Assembly (NCBI GenBank): GCA_020851615.1
Contig: JADZCL010000355.1
Location: 1 to 17,233 of the forward strand
Source of the DNA: Rubrivivax sp.
GTDB taxonomy: Bacteria; Pseudomonadota; Gammaproteobacteria; Burkholderiales; Burkholderiaceae_C
Length of the DNA stretch: 17,233 bases
Direction: 5' to 3'
The notes below the pieces were generated by a model. The model searched no databases. It was given only the letters and a program-made list of their open reading frames with translations, and was not told where the DNA came from. This document shows, piece after piece, positions 7,899-17,233 of the stretch (its first letter is position 1; each line of letters starts with the position of its first letter). The position numbers were made by a program, and so were the translations under genes.

Positions 7899-7918
7899 AT
7901 ATGAACGGCATTGCATGA
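7899..7918. promoter_or_regulatory. Inverted-repeat operator, ModE-box-like (site 2)
   Basis: ATATGAA, a 6-base spacer, then TGCATGA. It is preceded by CG, so the left half reads CGATATGAA, close to the CGNTATATA half-site I recall for ModE boxes. It shares TATGAA-N2-G-N3-TGCAT-N-AG with the site at 1040-1061, at identical spacing. It lies 77 bases upstream of tupB and about 97 bases upstream of moeA, so it could control either or both. The shared pattern is seen directly; the binder is inferred. Confidence 0.5.
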
Positions 7919-8015
7919 GTGAGGCCCAAGGCTGTTGCCGGCTCTGCCGGCGACGCTGTGGGAGGCGGCGGCAGAATGGGCGCCTGCACCACGCGCGCAT
8001 CACCCTGCTTCCTGC

Positions 8016-9284
8016 ATGGCCGAACTCGGAGAATCCCCGCTCATCGCCGGCGAGCCCCACCTCGCGGTGGACGAGGCACGCGCGGCCATCCGGGCTGCGC
8101 TGCGGCCCATCGAGGGCCAGGAGACGCTGCCGCTGGCGCAGGTTCACGGGCGCGTGCTGGCGGCCGACCTGCACTCGCCCATGGATGTGCCCCCGCACGA
8201 CAACTCGGCGATGGACGGCTACGCCTTCGATGGCGCAGCGCTGCGCCCGGACGCGCCGCTCGTGTTGCAGGTGGTGGGTACGGCGCATGCGGGCTCGCCG
8301 TGGGCGGGGACGGTGGCTGCAGGTCAGTGCCTGCGCATCATGACGGGCGCGGTCATGCCCGCAGGCTGCAACACGGTGGTGCCGCAGGAGCTCTGCCGTG
8401 CCGAGGCGGGCAGAGTGACGATTGCCGCGGGCGTGTTGCGCAGCGGCGAGAACCGTCGTGGGCGCGGCGAGGATCTGGCGCGCGGCGGTGTGGCCCTGCC
8501 CGCCGGACGGGTGCTGCGGCCGGCCGACGTCGGCCTGCTGGCCTCGCTGGGTCTGGCCACGGCCACGGTACGCCGGCGCGTGCGCGTGGCGCTGATGTCC
8601 ACCGGCAACGAAGTGCTGGCGCCGGGCACGCCGCTCGTGCCGGGGGCCATCTACGACAGCAACCGCTACAGCCTGGCGGCCGCACTGCAGCGGCTGGGCT
8701 GCGAGGTGGTCGACCTCGGCCTCGTGCCCGACGACCCCGCCGCCTTGCGCGCGGCCTTCGCGCGTGCGGTGGCTGAAGCCGATGCCGTGCTCACCAGCGG
8801 CGGCGTCAGCGTGGGCGAGGCCGACCACACACGCGCCCTGCTGGCCGAACTCGGCGAGGTCGCGTTCTGGAAGGTGGCGATGCGGCCGGGCCGGCCCTTT
8901 GCCTTCGGTCCGCTGCGCGCGTCGGGGCGCAGTGCGTGGTTGTTCGCGCTGCCGGGCAACCCGGTGGCCGCGCTGGTGACCTTCTATGCCTTCGTGCGCG
9001 ACGCCCTGCTGCAACTGGCCGGTGCCGCCGAGCAGCCGCTGCCGGCCCTGCAACTGCCCTGCGCGACGGCCATTCGCAAGCGGCCCGGGCGCACCGAATT
9101 CCAGCGGGCGGTCGTCGAATGCGCCGCCGATGGCCGCTGGCAGGTGCGGCTGACCGGGAGCCAGGGGGCCGGCATCCTGCGCTCGCTCAGCGAAGCCAAT
9201 GCGCTGCTTGTGCTCGACCACGAGCAGGGCGCCGTGGCCGCGGGCGACCCGGTCACCGTGTGGCTGTTCGACGGCCTGGTGTGA
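8016..9284 (+). CDS. moeA: Molybdopterin molybdenumtransferase MoeA
   Basis: The product is 422 residues. MoeA inserts molybdate into adenylylated molybdopterin to make active molybdenum cofactor in the cytoplasm. The conserved blocks are all present: VPPHDNSAMDGYA (58-70), LRIMTGAVMPAGCNTVVPQE (106-125), a GED near 151-153, VALMSTGNEV (191-200), SGGVSVGEADHT (261-272), FWKVAMRPGRPFAFG (284-298) and FALPGNPVAALV (310-321). The length matches the family. ATG at 8016-8018 was chosen because it starts just before the conserved N-terminal helix; an in-frame TTG at 7935 would add 27 unlikely residues. No Shine-Dalgarno sequence precedes the ATG. A -10-like CAGAAT lies at 7972-7977. Sharing an intergenic region with tupB, and the box at 7899-7918, suggests metal supply and insertion are controlled together. 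moeA often occurs in more than one copy per genome, so this may not be the only one. Confidence 0.96.
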   Translation: MAELGESPLIAGEPHLAVDEARAAIRAALRPIEGQETLPLAQVHGRVLAADLHSPMDVPPHDNSAMDGYAFDGAALRPDAPLVLQVVGTAHAGSPWAGTVAAGQCLRIMTGAVMPAGCNTVVPQELCRAEAGRVTIAAGVLRSGENRRGRGEDLARGGVALPAGRVLRPADVGLLASLGLATATVRRRVRVALMSTGNEVLAPGTPLVPGAIYDSNRYSLAAALQRLGCEVVDLGLVPDDPAALRAAFARAVAEADAVLTSGGVSVGEADHTRALLAELGEVAFWKVAMRPGRPFAFGPLRASGRSAWLFALPGNPVAALVTFYAFVRDALLQLAGAAEQPLPALQLPCATAIRKRPGRTEFQRAVVECAADGRWQVRLTGSQGAGILRSLSEANALLVLDHEQGAVAAGDPVTVWLFDGLV

Positions 9285-9314
9285 GGCGCGCGTGAGGCAC
9301 GCGTGAGGGGCGCG
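9282..9314 (+). repeat. Three tandem copies of an 11-bp unit beginning at the moeA stop codon
   Basis: The unit TGAGGCGCGCG occurs at 9282-9292, with variants TGAGGCACGCG at 9293-9303 and TGAGGGGCGCG at 9304-9314. The first TGA is the moeA stop. Because 11 is not a multiple of three, the three TGA triplets fall in three different reading frames, so readthrough or frameshifted ribosomes would stop within 25 bases. It may simply be a local duplication. Confidence 0.75.
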
Positions 9315-9377
9315 TGCAAGGCCTCGGGTCGTACCCCCAGATCGCGGGGTTTGCAGGCTGCGGGATGCGCAATCTGC

Positions 9378-9396
9378 CGCGCCTTGCTGCGGCGCG
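9378..9396 (+). terminator. GC hairpin downstream of moeA, weak terminator candidate
   Basis: CGCGCC, a 7-base loop, then GGCGCG. There is no T-tract, so it is at best a weak intrinsic terminator. The rest of 9285-9514 holds the 11-bp tandem repeat and a -10-like CAGAAT at 9432-9437; I see no gene in it. Confidence 0.25.
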
Positions 9397-9514
9397 CGTG
9401 CGCGGCGCCGCGGGCGCCGTGAAGCGGCCGGCAGAATGCAATCAGGGCCTTCAGGAGACGGCCGGACCGCCCCTGACCCACACGGCCCGCCGGGACCCGC
9501 CGTACTGCTGCTTC

Positions 9515-9835
9515 ATGCCCAGGAAATCTTCGCCTTCGACCCGCCCGACGCCGCAGTGCCCCGACTGTGGCGGACCGGTCATGCGCGTGCTGCGCACCGC
9601 CAACGACAAGCGCCGCTGGGACGCCGATGAATGGCGGCGCTACCGCTGCCGCGACACCATGTGCAACTGGCAGGGACTGCTGCCGCGCAAACGGCGCGGC
9701 CAGCGTGCAGTGGGGCCGGGCGCCACGCCAGGCCGTGCAGTGCGCCGCGGCCTGCGGGCGCTGCCGTGGTTGCTGCTGGCAGCCGGGGTGGGTGCCGGCG
9801 GGCTGCTGGCGCTGGGCACGATGCTGCAGCATTGA
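9515..9835 (+). CDS. Small zinc-ribbon protein with one C-terminal membrane helix, function unknown
   Basis: The product is 106 residues, and I do not recognise a named family. The N-terminal part has two cysteine pairs that look like a zinc ribbon: Cys15 and Cys18 (CPDCGGPVMRVLRTAN) and Cys45 and Cys50 (YRCRDTMCNWQG). A basic stretch follows (about 58-81, LPRKRRGQR onward), then a single hydrophobic helix at about 84-103 and a four-residue tail. The basic side next to the helix predicts that the zinc ribbon is cytoplasmic. ATG at 9515-9517 is chosen; the frame stays open upstream to 9314, but that part lacks protein-like composition. There is no clear ribosome binding site. The gene lies 47 bases before the hybrid kinase gene in the same direction, so the two could be co-expressed, although an inverted repeat at 9845-9867 separates them. 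The composition looks real and the motif pattern is convincing, but the function cannot be inferred. Confidence 0.7.
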   Translation: MPRKSSPSTRPTPQCPDCGGPVMRVLRTANDKRRWDADEWRRYRCRDTMCNWQGLLPRKRRGQRAVGPGATPGRAVRRGLRALPWLLLAAGVGAGGLLALGTMLQH

Positions 9836-9844
9836 GGGTCGCCA

Positions 9845-9867
9845 CCCGTAGGCGCGCGGCGTACGGG
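9845..9867. promoter_or_regulatory. Inverted repeat between the zinc-ribbon gene and the hybrid kinase gene
   Basis: CCCGTA, an 11-base spacer, then TACGGG. It ends 15 bases before the kinase start codon and just before a -10-like GAGAAT at 9872-9877. It may be an operator or a leader hairpin. No other copy was noticed in the window. Confidence 0.35.
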
Positions 9868-9882
9868 CACCGAGAATCGGGC

Positions 9883-11946
9883 ATGGATCCACCGCTACCC
9901 GATGCGCGACCGGCGCCTGCACCGGACACGGCAGAGCTGCAGCGCGAGAACGCGCGCCTGGCGGCACGGGTGCAGGCCCTCGAGTGGACGCTCGAGCACT
10001 TCAGCCAGGGCGTGTTGGCGATCGACGACGAAAACCGCGTGCAGGTGTGGAACGAGCGCGTCGTCGACCTGCTCGAGGTGCCGCGCGCGCTGCTGGTGCC
10101 GGGGGTGCCGGTGCGCGAGCTCATTGCCTGGCAGGTCGAGCATGGCGTGTTCGGCGCCGTCTCGGCGCCCGAGCGGCAGCCCTGGCTGAACGAGGCGCAG
10201 AACTACCTGGCCGGGCGGGATGCCAGCCTGTGGGCCGTCGAGCGCTACCAGCGCGAGCGCCGCGACGGCCGTGTCGTCGAAGTGGTGATCTTCCGGGCCC
10301 CCGGCGGGGCGCAGGTGCGGACCTTTGGCGACATCACCGAACGCGTGCAGCAGCAGAAGGCACTCCTGGCCAGTGAGGCGCGCTTCCGGGCCATGGCCGA
10401 TGCCGCGCCGGCCTTCATCTGGGAGAGCGACGCGCAGGGCCAGCCGGTGTGGTTCAACCAATGCTGGCTGCAGGCGATCGGGTGCAACCTGGCGCAGGCC
10501 CTGGCCCAGCCGTGGACGCGCCTTCTGCACCCCGAAGGTGCAGCGCTGCCGGCCGAGGACTTCGCCGGGATCGTGCGCCGGCAGGCCCCCTTCGAGGTCG
10601 AGGTGCGGGTCCTGACCGCCGATGGGCGTGAACTGTGGCTGTTCGATCACGGCATTCCGCAGCATGACGCCGAGGGCCGCTTTCGCGGCTACATCGTCTA
10701 CGGCTGGGACGTCACCGCCCGCAAGGCCGCCGAGCGCAGCCTGATCCAGGCGCGCGACGAGGCCGAGCGCGCCAACCGCGCCAAGTCCGAGTTCCTCTCG
10801 CGCATGTCGCATGAACTGCGCACGCCGCTGAACGCGGTGCAGGGCTTTGCGCAGTTGATCGAAGGACAGGCGCTGACGCATGCCGACCGCGTGCTGGCCG
10901 AGCGCGCGCGCTACATCCTGCGTGGCAGCCGCCATCTGCTGCGCCTGATCAACGACGTGCTGGACCTTGCGCGCGTCGAGTCCGGTGCCCTCCCGGTGCA
11001 CCTGCAGCCGCTGGCACTCGCGCCCGTGATCGACGGCAGCCGCCATCTGCTCGAGCCGCTGGCCCAGGCGCGCGGCGTGCAGGTGCGGCCCCCGCAGTGT
11101 CCCGACCCACCGTGGCTGGACGAGGTCGTCGTGCATGCCGATCCGACGCGTCTGCGTCAGGTGCTGCTGAACCTGCTCTCCAACGCCATCAAGTTCAACC
11201 GCCCGGGCGGCGCGGTGGAGGTGCTGCTCTGCGATGTGGAGGATGGCGTGCGCATCGAGGTCACGGATACCGGACCGGGCATGACGGCGGAGCAATGCGC
11301 GCGCCTCTTCCATGCCTTCGAGCGACTGGATGCCGATGACAGCGCGATCGAGGGAGCGGGCATCGGCCTGGCGCTCAGCAAGACCCTGATGGAGGCGATG
11401 CACGGGCGCATCGGCGTGCGCAGCCAGCCGGGGGTGGGCAGCACGTTCTGGGTCGAATTCGAGCGCGCGCAGGTGGCACCGGTGGTGGCGCCGGCCGTGC
11501 CCGCGGTGCCCGTGGAGGAGGCCCCCACGCGCAGCGATGGGCGGCTCTGGCGCGTGCTCTACGTCGAGGACAACCCGGTCAACCAATTGCTGATGCAAGG
11601 CATGCTCGGCGTCCTGAAGGACCTCGATCTGCGCCTGGCCGCTGACGCGCAGTCGGCATTTGACCTGGGGGCACAGTGGCCGCCTGACCTGCTGCTGCTG
11701 GACATCCAGTTGCCTGGCATCAACGGACACCAGTTGCTGCAGCGGCTGCGCGTGCTGCCGGGGCTGGGCCAGACGCCGGCGGTTGCAGTGAGCGCCAATG
11801 CCGCCGCCACCGACCTGAGCCAGGCGCAGGCGAGCGGCTTCGACCACTACCTGACCAAACCCCTCGTGCTCGACGAACTGCTGGCGGTGGTCACGCGCCT
11901 GCTGCAGGACGGCCGGGCGAGCAGGGTGAGGGTGGGCGCGGGCTGA
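9883..11946 (+). CDS. Soluble hybrid sensor histidine kinase: PAS-PAS-HisKA-HATPase-receiver
   Basis: The product is 687 residues with no signal peptide or membrane helix, so it should sense in the cytoplasm. A short N-terminal coiled coil (about 17-37, ELQRENARLAARVQALE) leads into PAS 1 (about 35-155, with WTLEHFSQGVLAIDDENRVQ) and PAS 2 (about 165-285, with FRAMADAAPAFIWESDAQGQ). The kinase core has His310 in SRMSHELRTPLNAVQGF, the N box in LLNLLSNAIKFNRPGG (428-443), the G1 box in VTDTGPGMTAEQ (460-471) and the G2 box in GAGIGLALSKTLM (491-503). The C-terminal receiver (about 556-675) has Glu562/Asp563, phospho-acceptor Asp607 in LLLLDIQLPGINGH and Lys659 in YLTKPL. No output domain follows, so the phosphate must pass on to a phosphotransfer protein or another regulator not in this window. 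ATG at 9883-9885 starts the first recognisable helix; the frame is open to 9631 but overlaps the zinc-ribbon gene. No Shine-Dalgarno sequence is visible. Confidence 0.93.
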   Translation: MDPPLPDARPAPAPDTAELQRENARLAARVQALEWTLEHFSQGVLAIDDENRVQVWNERVVDLLEVPRALLVPGVPVRELIAWQVEHGVFGAVSAPERQPWLNEAQNYLAGRDASLWAVERYQRERRDGRVVEVVIFRAPGGAQVRTFGDITERVQQQKALLASEARFRAMADAAPAFIWESDAQGQPVWFNQCWLQAIGCNLAQALAQPWTRLLHPEGAALPAEDFAGIVRRQAPFEVEVRVLTADGRELWLFDHGIPQHDAEGRFRGYIVYGWDVTARKAAERSLIQARDEAERANRAKSEFLSRMSHELRTPLNAVQGFAQLIEGQALTHADRVLAERARYILRGSRHLLRLINDVLDLARVESGALPVHLQPLALAPVIDGSRHLLEPLAQARGVQVRPPQCPDPPWLDEVVVHADPTRLRQVLLNLLSNAIKFNRPGGAVEVLLCDVEDGVRIEVTDTGPGMTAEQCARLFHAFERLDADDSAIEGAGIGLALSKTLMEAMHGRIGVRSQPGVGSTFWVEFERAQVAPVVAPAVPAVPVEEAPTRSDGRLWRVLYVEDNPVNQLLMQGMLGVLKDLDLRLAADAQSAFDLGAQWPPDLLLLDIQLPGINGHQLLQRLRVLPGLGQTPAVAVSANAAATDLSQAQASGFDHYLTKPLVLDELLAVVTRLLQDGRASRVRVGAG

Positions 11947-11974
11947 GGCGCGCGCCCAGCGGGGTGCGCTTCAT

Positions 11975-11989
11975 GCCGCCGGTGGCGGC
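11975..11989. terminator. Hairpin between convergent genes, possible bidirectional terminator
   Basis: GCCGCC, a 3-base loop, then GGCGGC, lying in the 66-base space between the convergent hybrid kinase and GspE-type ATPase genes. The stem is perfect but no T-tract follows on either strand, so a role in termination is only suggested by position. Confidence 0.3.
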
Positions 11990-12012
11990 GCGCTGCGCAT
12001 CGACGCCCGCGC

Positions 12013-14553
<2,541 letters not shown>

Positions 14554-14643
14554 GAGACTTCCTTCGCGGTCCAGGCGCGGGCAGCCCGTGCCCACGTGCC
14601 AGCGATGCTAGGCAGGGCAGGGGGTGCGAAAGGGCCGAGAAGA

Positions 14644-14694
14644 CCGCAACAGTGCGGCCAATCCGCGCGTTTGCCGCGCGGCTGCCGCAGCCGC
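14644..14694 (-). terminator. Cluster of hairpins downstream of the TRAP operon
   Basis: Three stems lie just past the TRAP large-permease stop: GCGGCT-N5-AGCCGC (14678-14694), CCGCGCG-N5-CGCGCGG (14663-14681) and CCGCA-N4-TGCGG (14644-14657). The first two share bases and cannot both form. The 7-bp middle stem is the best terminator candidate for the minus-strand TRAP genes. No clear U-tract follows, as is common in GC-rich genomes. The remaining bases up to the ATPase start (14553) hold no gene. Confidence 0.45.
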
Positions 14695-14705
14695 CGGTGG
14701 CCGCT

Positions 14706-16007
14706 TCAGCCGCGCATCTGCGCCGGCAGGAAGGACACGATCTGCGGGAAGAGGTAGATCAACCCGACGGCGGCCACCATCAGCCAGAAGAAGGGCAGCG
14801 TCACGCGGGCGATCCAGCCGATCTCACGCCGCGTCATGCCCTGCAGCACGAAGAGGTTGAAGCCCACCGGCGGCGTGATCTGCGCCATCTCGACCACCAG
14901 CACGATGAAGATGCCGAACCACACGAGGTCGATGCCCGCCTTCTGCACCGTGGGCAGGATCACGCCCATGGTCAGCACCACCATGCTGATGCCGTCGAGG
15001 AAGCAGCCCAGCACGATATAGAAGAGCATCAGCACCAGCAGCAACTGCCACGGCGCAAGCCCGAGGGTGGCGATCCACTCGGCCAGGTGGCGCGGCAGGC
15101 CGATGTAGCCCATGGCCAGCGTGAGGAAGGCCGCACCCGAGAGGATGAGTGCGATCATGCAGTACAGCCGCGTGCCGCCGAAGAGGCTTTCCTTGAAGGT
15201 CGGCCAGCTGAGCGAGCCCTGCACTGCGGAAATGAGCAGCGCGCCCACGACGCCGACGGCCGCCGCCTCGGTGGCCGTGGCGATGCCGGCGTAGATGCTG
15301 CCCAGCACCGCCGCGATCAGCAGCACGACCGGAATGAGGTGGCGTGACTCGTGCACCTTCTGGCGCAGCGTGAGCTGCGCGTCGGCGGGCGGCACGCGGG
15401 TCGGGTTGCGCCAGGCCCAGAACATCAGGTAGCCCGAGAACAGGGCGGCCAGCAGGATGCCCGGAATGACGCCGGCGATGAAGAGCTGCGAGATCGAGAC
15501 CTCGGCGCTGACGCCGTAGACGATCATGATGATCGAGGGCGGGATCAGCAGCCCGAGCGTGCCCGCGCCGGCCAGGCTGCCGATGGCGATGTCGTCGGGG
15601 TAGCCGCGGCGCGACAGCTCGGGCAGGCTCATCTTGCCTATCGTTGCGCAGGTGGCCGCACTGCTGCCGGAGACGGCGGCGAAGATCGCGCAGCCGACCA
15701 CGTTGGTGTGCAGCAGCCGCCCGGGCAGGGCCTGCATCCACGGCGCCAGGCCGCGGAACATGTCCTGCGACAACCGCGTGCGAAAGAGGATCTCGCCCAT
15801 CCACACGAACAGCGGCAGCGCCGTCAGCGTCCAGCTGCTGGCACTGCCCCAGATCGTCACCGCCATCGCGTCGCCCGCGGGCCGGCTGCTGAAGAGCTGC
15901 ATGCCGATCCAGGCCACGCCGCTGAGTGTCAGGCCGATCCACACCCCGCTGGCCAGGATCAGGAACAGCGCTGCAATCAGCAGCGCGGTCACCGCGAGAT
16001 CGCTCAT
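14706..16007 (-). CDS. TRAP transporter large permease (DctM-type)
   Basis: The product is 433 residues, the normal size for the 12-helix ion-coupled subunit of a tripartite ATP-independent periplasmic transporter. Family landmarks are VSGSSAATCATIGKMSLPEL followed by SRRGYP, then GAGTLGLLIPPSIIMIVYGV with AEVSISQLFIAGVIPGI, GCFLDGISMVVLTMGVILPT, and VEMAQITPPVGFNLFVLQGM near the C-terminus. The start is ATG at 16005-16007, only ten bases after the small-permease stop. It is the last gene of the P-Q-M run and is followed by a hairpin cluster. TRAP systems carry organic acids and related compounds on a sodium gradient; the substrate cannot be read from the permease. Confidence 0.95.
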   Translation of the reverse strand: MSDLAVTALLIAALFLILASGVWIGLTLSGVAWIGMQLFSSRPAGDAMAVTIWGSASSWTLTALPLFVWMGEILFRTRLSQDMFRGLAPWMQALPGRLLHTNVVGCAIFAAVSGSSAATCATIGKMSLPELSRRGYPDDIAIGSLAGAGTLGLLIPPSIIMIVYGVSAEVSISQLFIAGVIPGILLAALFSGYLMFWAWRNPTRVPPADAQLTLRQKVHESRHLIPVVLLIAAVLGSIYAGIATATEAAAVGVVGALLISAVQGSLSWPTFKESLFGGTRLYCMIALILSGAAFLTLAMGYIGLPRHLAEWIATLGLAPWQLLLVLMLFYIVLGCFLDGISMVVLTMGVILPTVQKAGIDLVWFGIFIVLVVEMAQITPPVGFNLFVLQGMTRREIGWIARVTLPFFWLMVAAVGLIYLFPQIVSFLPAQMRG

Positions 16008-16017
16008 GGTGCCGGTA

Positions 16018-16539
16018 TCACTCGTTGTGCAGGGCTTGCGCCTGGGCCACCGGCGCCAAGCGGCGGCCTCGCAGCTCCAGCACCAGCTCGTCGACGAAGG
16101 CCACCGCCAGGATCACGTTGCCCAGCGCCATCGACAGCTGGGGCAGCCACAGCGGTGTGGCGTCGTTGCCGGTGGAGATGTCGTGGAAGGCATGGGACTG
16201 CCACGACAGCCGGCAGGCATAGTAGGCCGCCAGCACGGCCAGCAGGCTGGCGGCCCCCAGCGCCCAGATCTCCAGCCCGCGCTGCGCCTTGCCGCGCAGG
16301 GCGGCCAGCAGCAGCGTGACGCGGATGTGCTCGCCCTTCTTCAGGGTGTGCGCAAGCGCCAGGAAGCCTGCCCCGGCCATCAGGTAGCCCGCGTAGGCGT
16401 CCAGCCCGGGCAGGTGCACGTCAAGCTGGCGGCTGAGGATGGACAGCAGCACGACCACCAGCAGGCCCACCATGCACAGCGCCGCCAGCCAGGCGGCGCC
16501 GTCGTAGAGCACGTCGAGCGCGCGACGCAGCGGGCGCAT
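16018..16539 (-). CDS. TRAP transporter small permease (DctQ-type)
   Basis: The product is 173 residues with four predicted helices (about 15-36, 46-65, 90-109 and 134-153), as expected for the small membrane subunit that pairs with the large permease. LKKGEHIRVTLLL (66-78) after helix 2 is the usual DctQ signature (in the pattern KxGxHVxVxxL). The start is ATG at 16537-16539, seven bases after the binding-protein stop, and the gene ends ten bases before the large permease. The tight spacing indicates one operon. Confidence 0.92.
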   Translation of the reverse strand: MRPLRRALDVLYDGAAWLAALCMVGLLVVVLLSILSRQLDVHLPGLDAYAGYLMAGAGFLALAHTLKKGEHIRVTLLLAALRGKAQRGLEIWALGAASLLAVLAAYYACRLSWQSHAFHDISTGNDATPLWLPQLSMALGNVILAVAFVDELVLELRGRRLAPVAQAQALHNE

Positions 16540-16546
16540 CGGCGCC

Positions 16547-17233
16547 TTACTTGCGGTAGGCGTCCAGCAGCGCGCGGCCGTCGGCGCCGGCCTTCTCGAC
16601 CCACTCCTTGAGCATCACGTCACCGATCTTGGTCAGGTCGGCCTTCAGGCGGGGTGAGGGCGGCAAGACCTGCATGCCGTTGGCCTTGAGCTTGGCCAGG
16701 GTCTCGTCGTTGACCTTGCGGCTGGCGGCCCAGCCGCGTGCCTCGGCATCGGCGCCGGCCTTCTGCAGGGCGTCCTGCGTGGCCTTGTCCAGCGCCTCGA
16801 AGGCCGCGCGGTTGACCAGCACCGCGTTCTTGGGCAGCCAGGCCTGGGTGTCGTAGTAGTACTTCAGGTGTTCGTAGAGCTTGCTGTCGACGCCTGTCGC
16901 GCCCGAGGTCATCGTGCTCTCCACGACGCCGGTGGCCAGTGCCTGCGCGAACTCGGCCGCCTGCACCGTGACCGGCTGGGCGCCCACGAGTTCGGCGATG
17001 CGCGCGGTCGCCGGGCTGTAGGCGCGCCACTTGATGCCCTTGAGGTCGGCCGCGGAGTCGACCGGTTTCTTGGTGTAGATGCCCTGCGGCGGCCAGGCCA
17101 CGGCGTACAGCACCATCATGCCCTGCTCGCCGAGCTTCTTGTCCAGCAGCGGCTTCTGCGCCTTCCACAGCTTCATCGCCTCGTCGTAGCTGTCGGCCAG
17201 GAAGGGGATGCCGTCGGCTCCGAAGGGCTGCCA
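16547..17233 (-). CDS. TRAP transporter substrate-binding protein (DctP-type), partial: C-terminal 228 residues
   Basis: The gene runs off the right edge of the window; the signal peptide and first lobe are missing. The visible part has the family order: WQPFGADGIPFLADSYDEA, then VAWPPQGIYTKKPVDSAADL, then GIKWRAYSPATARIAELVGA, then QPVTVQAAEFAQALATGVVE. The arginine of GIKWRAY is at the position of the conserved ligand-carboxylate-binding arginine of DctP proteins, which suggests a substrate with a carboxylate. The C-terminal helices (YYYDTQAWLPKNAVLVNRAA and later) are typical. It is the first visible gene of the P-Q-M operon. The exact substrate is unknown. Confidence 0.92.
   Translation of the reverse strand, partial: WQPFGADGIPFLADSYDEAMKLWKAQKPLLDKKLGEQGMMVLYAVAWPPQGIYTKKPVDSAADLKGIKWRAYSPATARIAELVGAQPVTVQAAEFAQALATGVVESTMTSGATGVDSKLYEHLKYYYDTQAWLPKNAVLVNRAAFEALDKATQDALQKAGADAEARGWAASRKVNDETLAKLKANGMQVLPPSPRLKADLTKIGDVMLKEWVEKAGADGRALLDAYRK

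Noticed and set aside
7949..7977. A sigma-70 promoter for moeA with -10 CAGAAT at 7972-7977.
   Set aside because: No acceptable -35 lies 16-18 bases upstream, so I mention only the -10-like element and do not call a promoter.
6348..9221. A 957-codon open frame on the minus strand covering tupC and extending across tupB and antisense to moeA.
   Set aside because: Only the last 257 codons look like protein. The rest is Arg/Pro/Gln-rich and lies out of frame with tupB and opposite moeA, as expected from stop-codon scarcity in GC-rich DNA.
9631..9882. An N-terminal extension of the hybrid kinase frame up to 9631.
   Set aside because: It overlaps the zinc-ribbon gene in another frame and has noise-like composition; the ATG at 9883 begins the first recognisable helix.
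9895..11847. A 650-codon open frame antisense to the hybrid kinase.
   Set aside because: The sense strand encodes all PAS, kinase and receiver motifs; the antisense frame has no protein-like pattern.
14588..14612. A sigma-54-like TGGCACG on the minus strand upstream of the GspE-type ATPase gene.
   Set aside because: The required TTGC element at the right distance is absent.

Overview
The window is GC-rich throughout (roughly 70% by eye), has no IS element, tRNA, rRNA or CRISPR that I can see, and reads like a betaproteobacterial (Burkholderiales-type) chromosome. That assignment is an inference from base composition, codon use and the gene families present.

Layout. Bases 1-959 (minus strand): the iron-sulfur subunit and the start of the molybdopterin subunit of a CO-dehydrogenase/xanthine-oxidase-type molybdenum hydroxylase. 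Bases 1152-2138 (plus): the divergent XdhC/CoxI-type cofactor chaperone. Bases 2146-7822 (minus): one compact six-gene run, transcribed tupB-tupC-tupA (tungstate-type ABC importer), then a regulator made of a ModE-like helix-turn-helix fused to a periplasmic-binding-protein-like domain, then an OmpR-type response regulator and a 7-TM histidine kinase. Bases 8016-9284 (plus): moeA, the molybdopterin molybdenumtransferase, divergent from tupB. Bases 9515-11946 (plus): a small zinc-ribbon membrane protein and a soluble PAS-PAS hybrid histidine kinase. Bases 12013-14553 (minus): a GspE/PilB-type ATPase with an unusual N-terminus. Bases 14706-17233 (minus): a TRAP transporter, large permease, small permease and the C-terminal part of the binding protein.

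How the genes fit together. The first 9.3 kb form a molybdenum/tungsten module: oxyanion import (TupABC), metal insertion into molybdopterin (MoeA), an enzyme that uses the cofactor (Cox-type S/L subunits), its maturation factor (XdhC), and local regulators. The strongest new observation is that both divergent intergenic regions of this module carry the same 20-bp imperfect inverted repeat (1041-1060 and 7899-7918; half-site consensus about TWATGMA, 6-bp spacer). It resembles the E. coli ModE operator as I remember it, and the module encodes a ModE-type DNA-binding domain. This suggests a self-contained oxyanion-responsive regulon. The second notable point is four motifs of the MshEN (c-di-GMP receptor) type at exact 30-residue spacing in the GspE-like ATPase, next to a duplicated beta-rich N-terminal region I do not recognise.

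No gene-free stretch exceeds 300 bases. The longest are 960-1151, 7823-8015 and 9285-9514, all described below.
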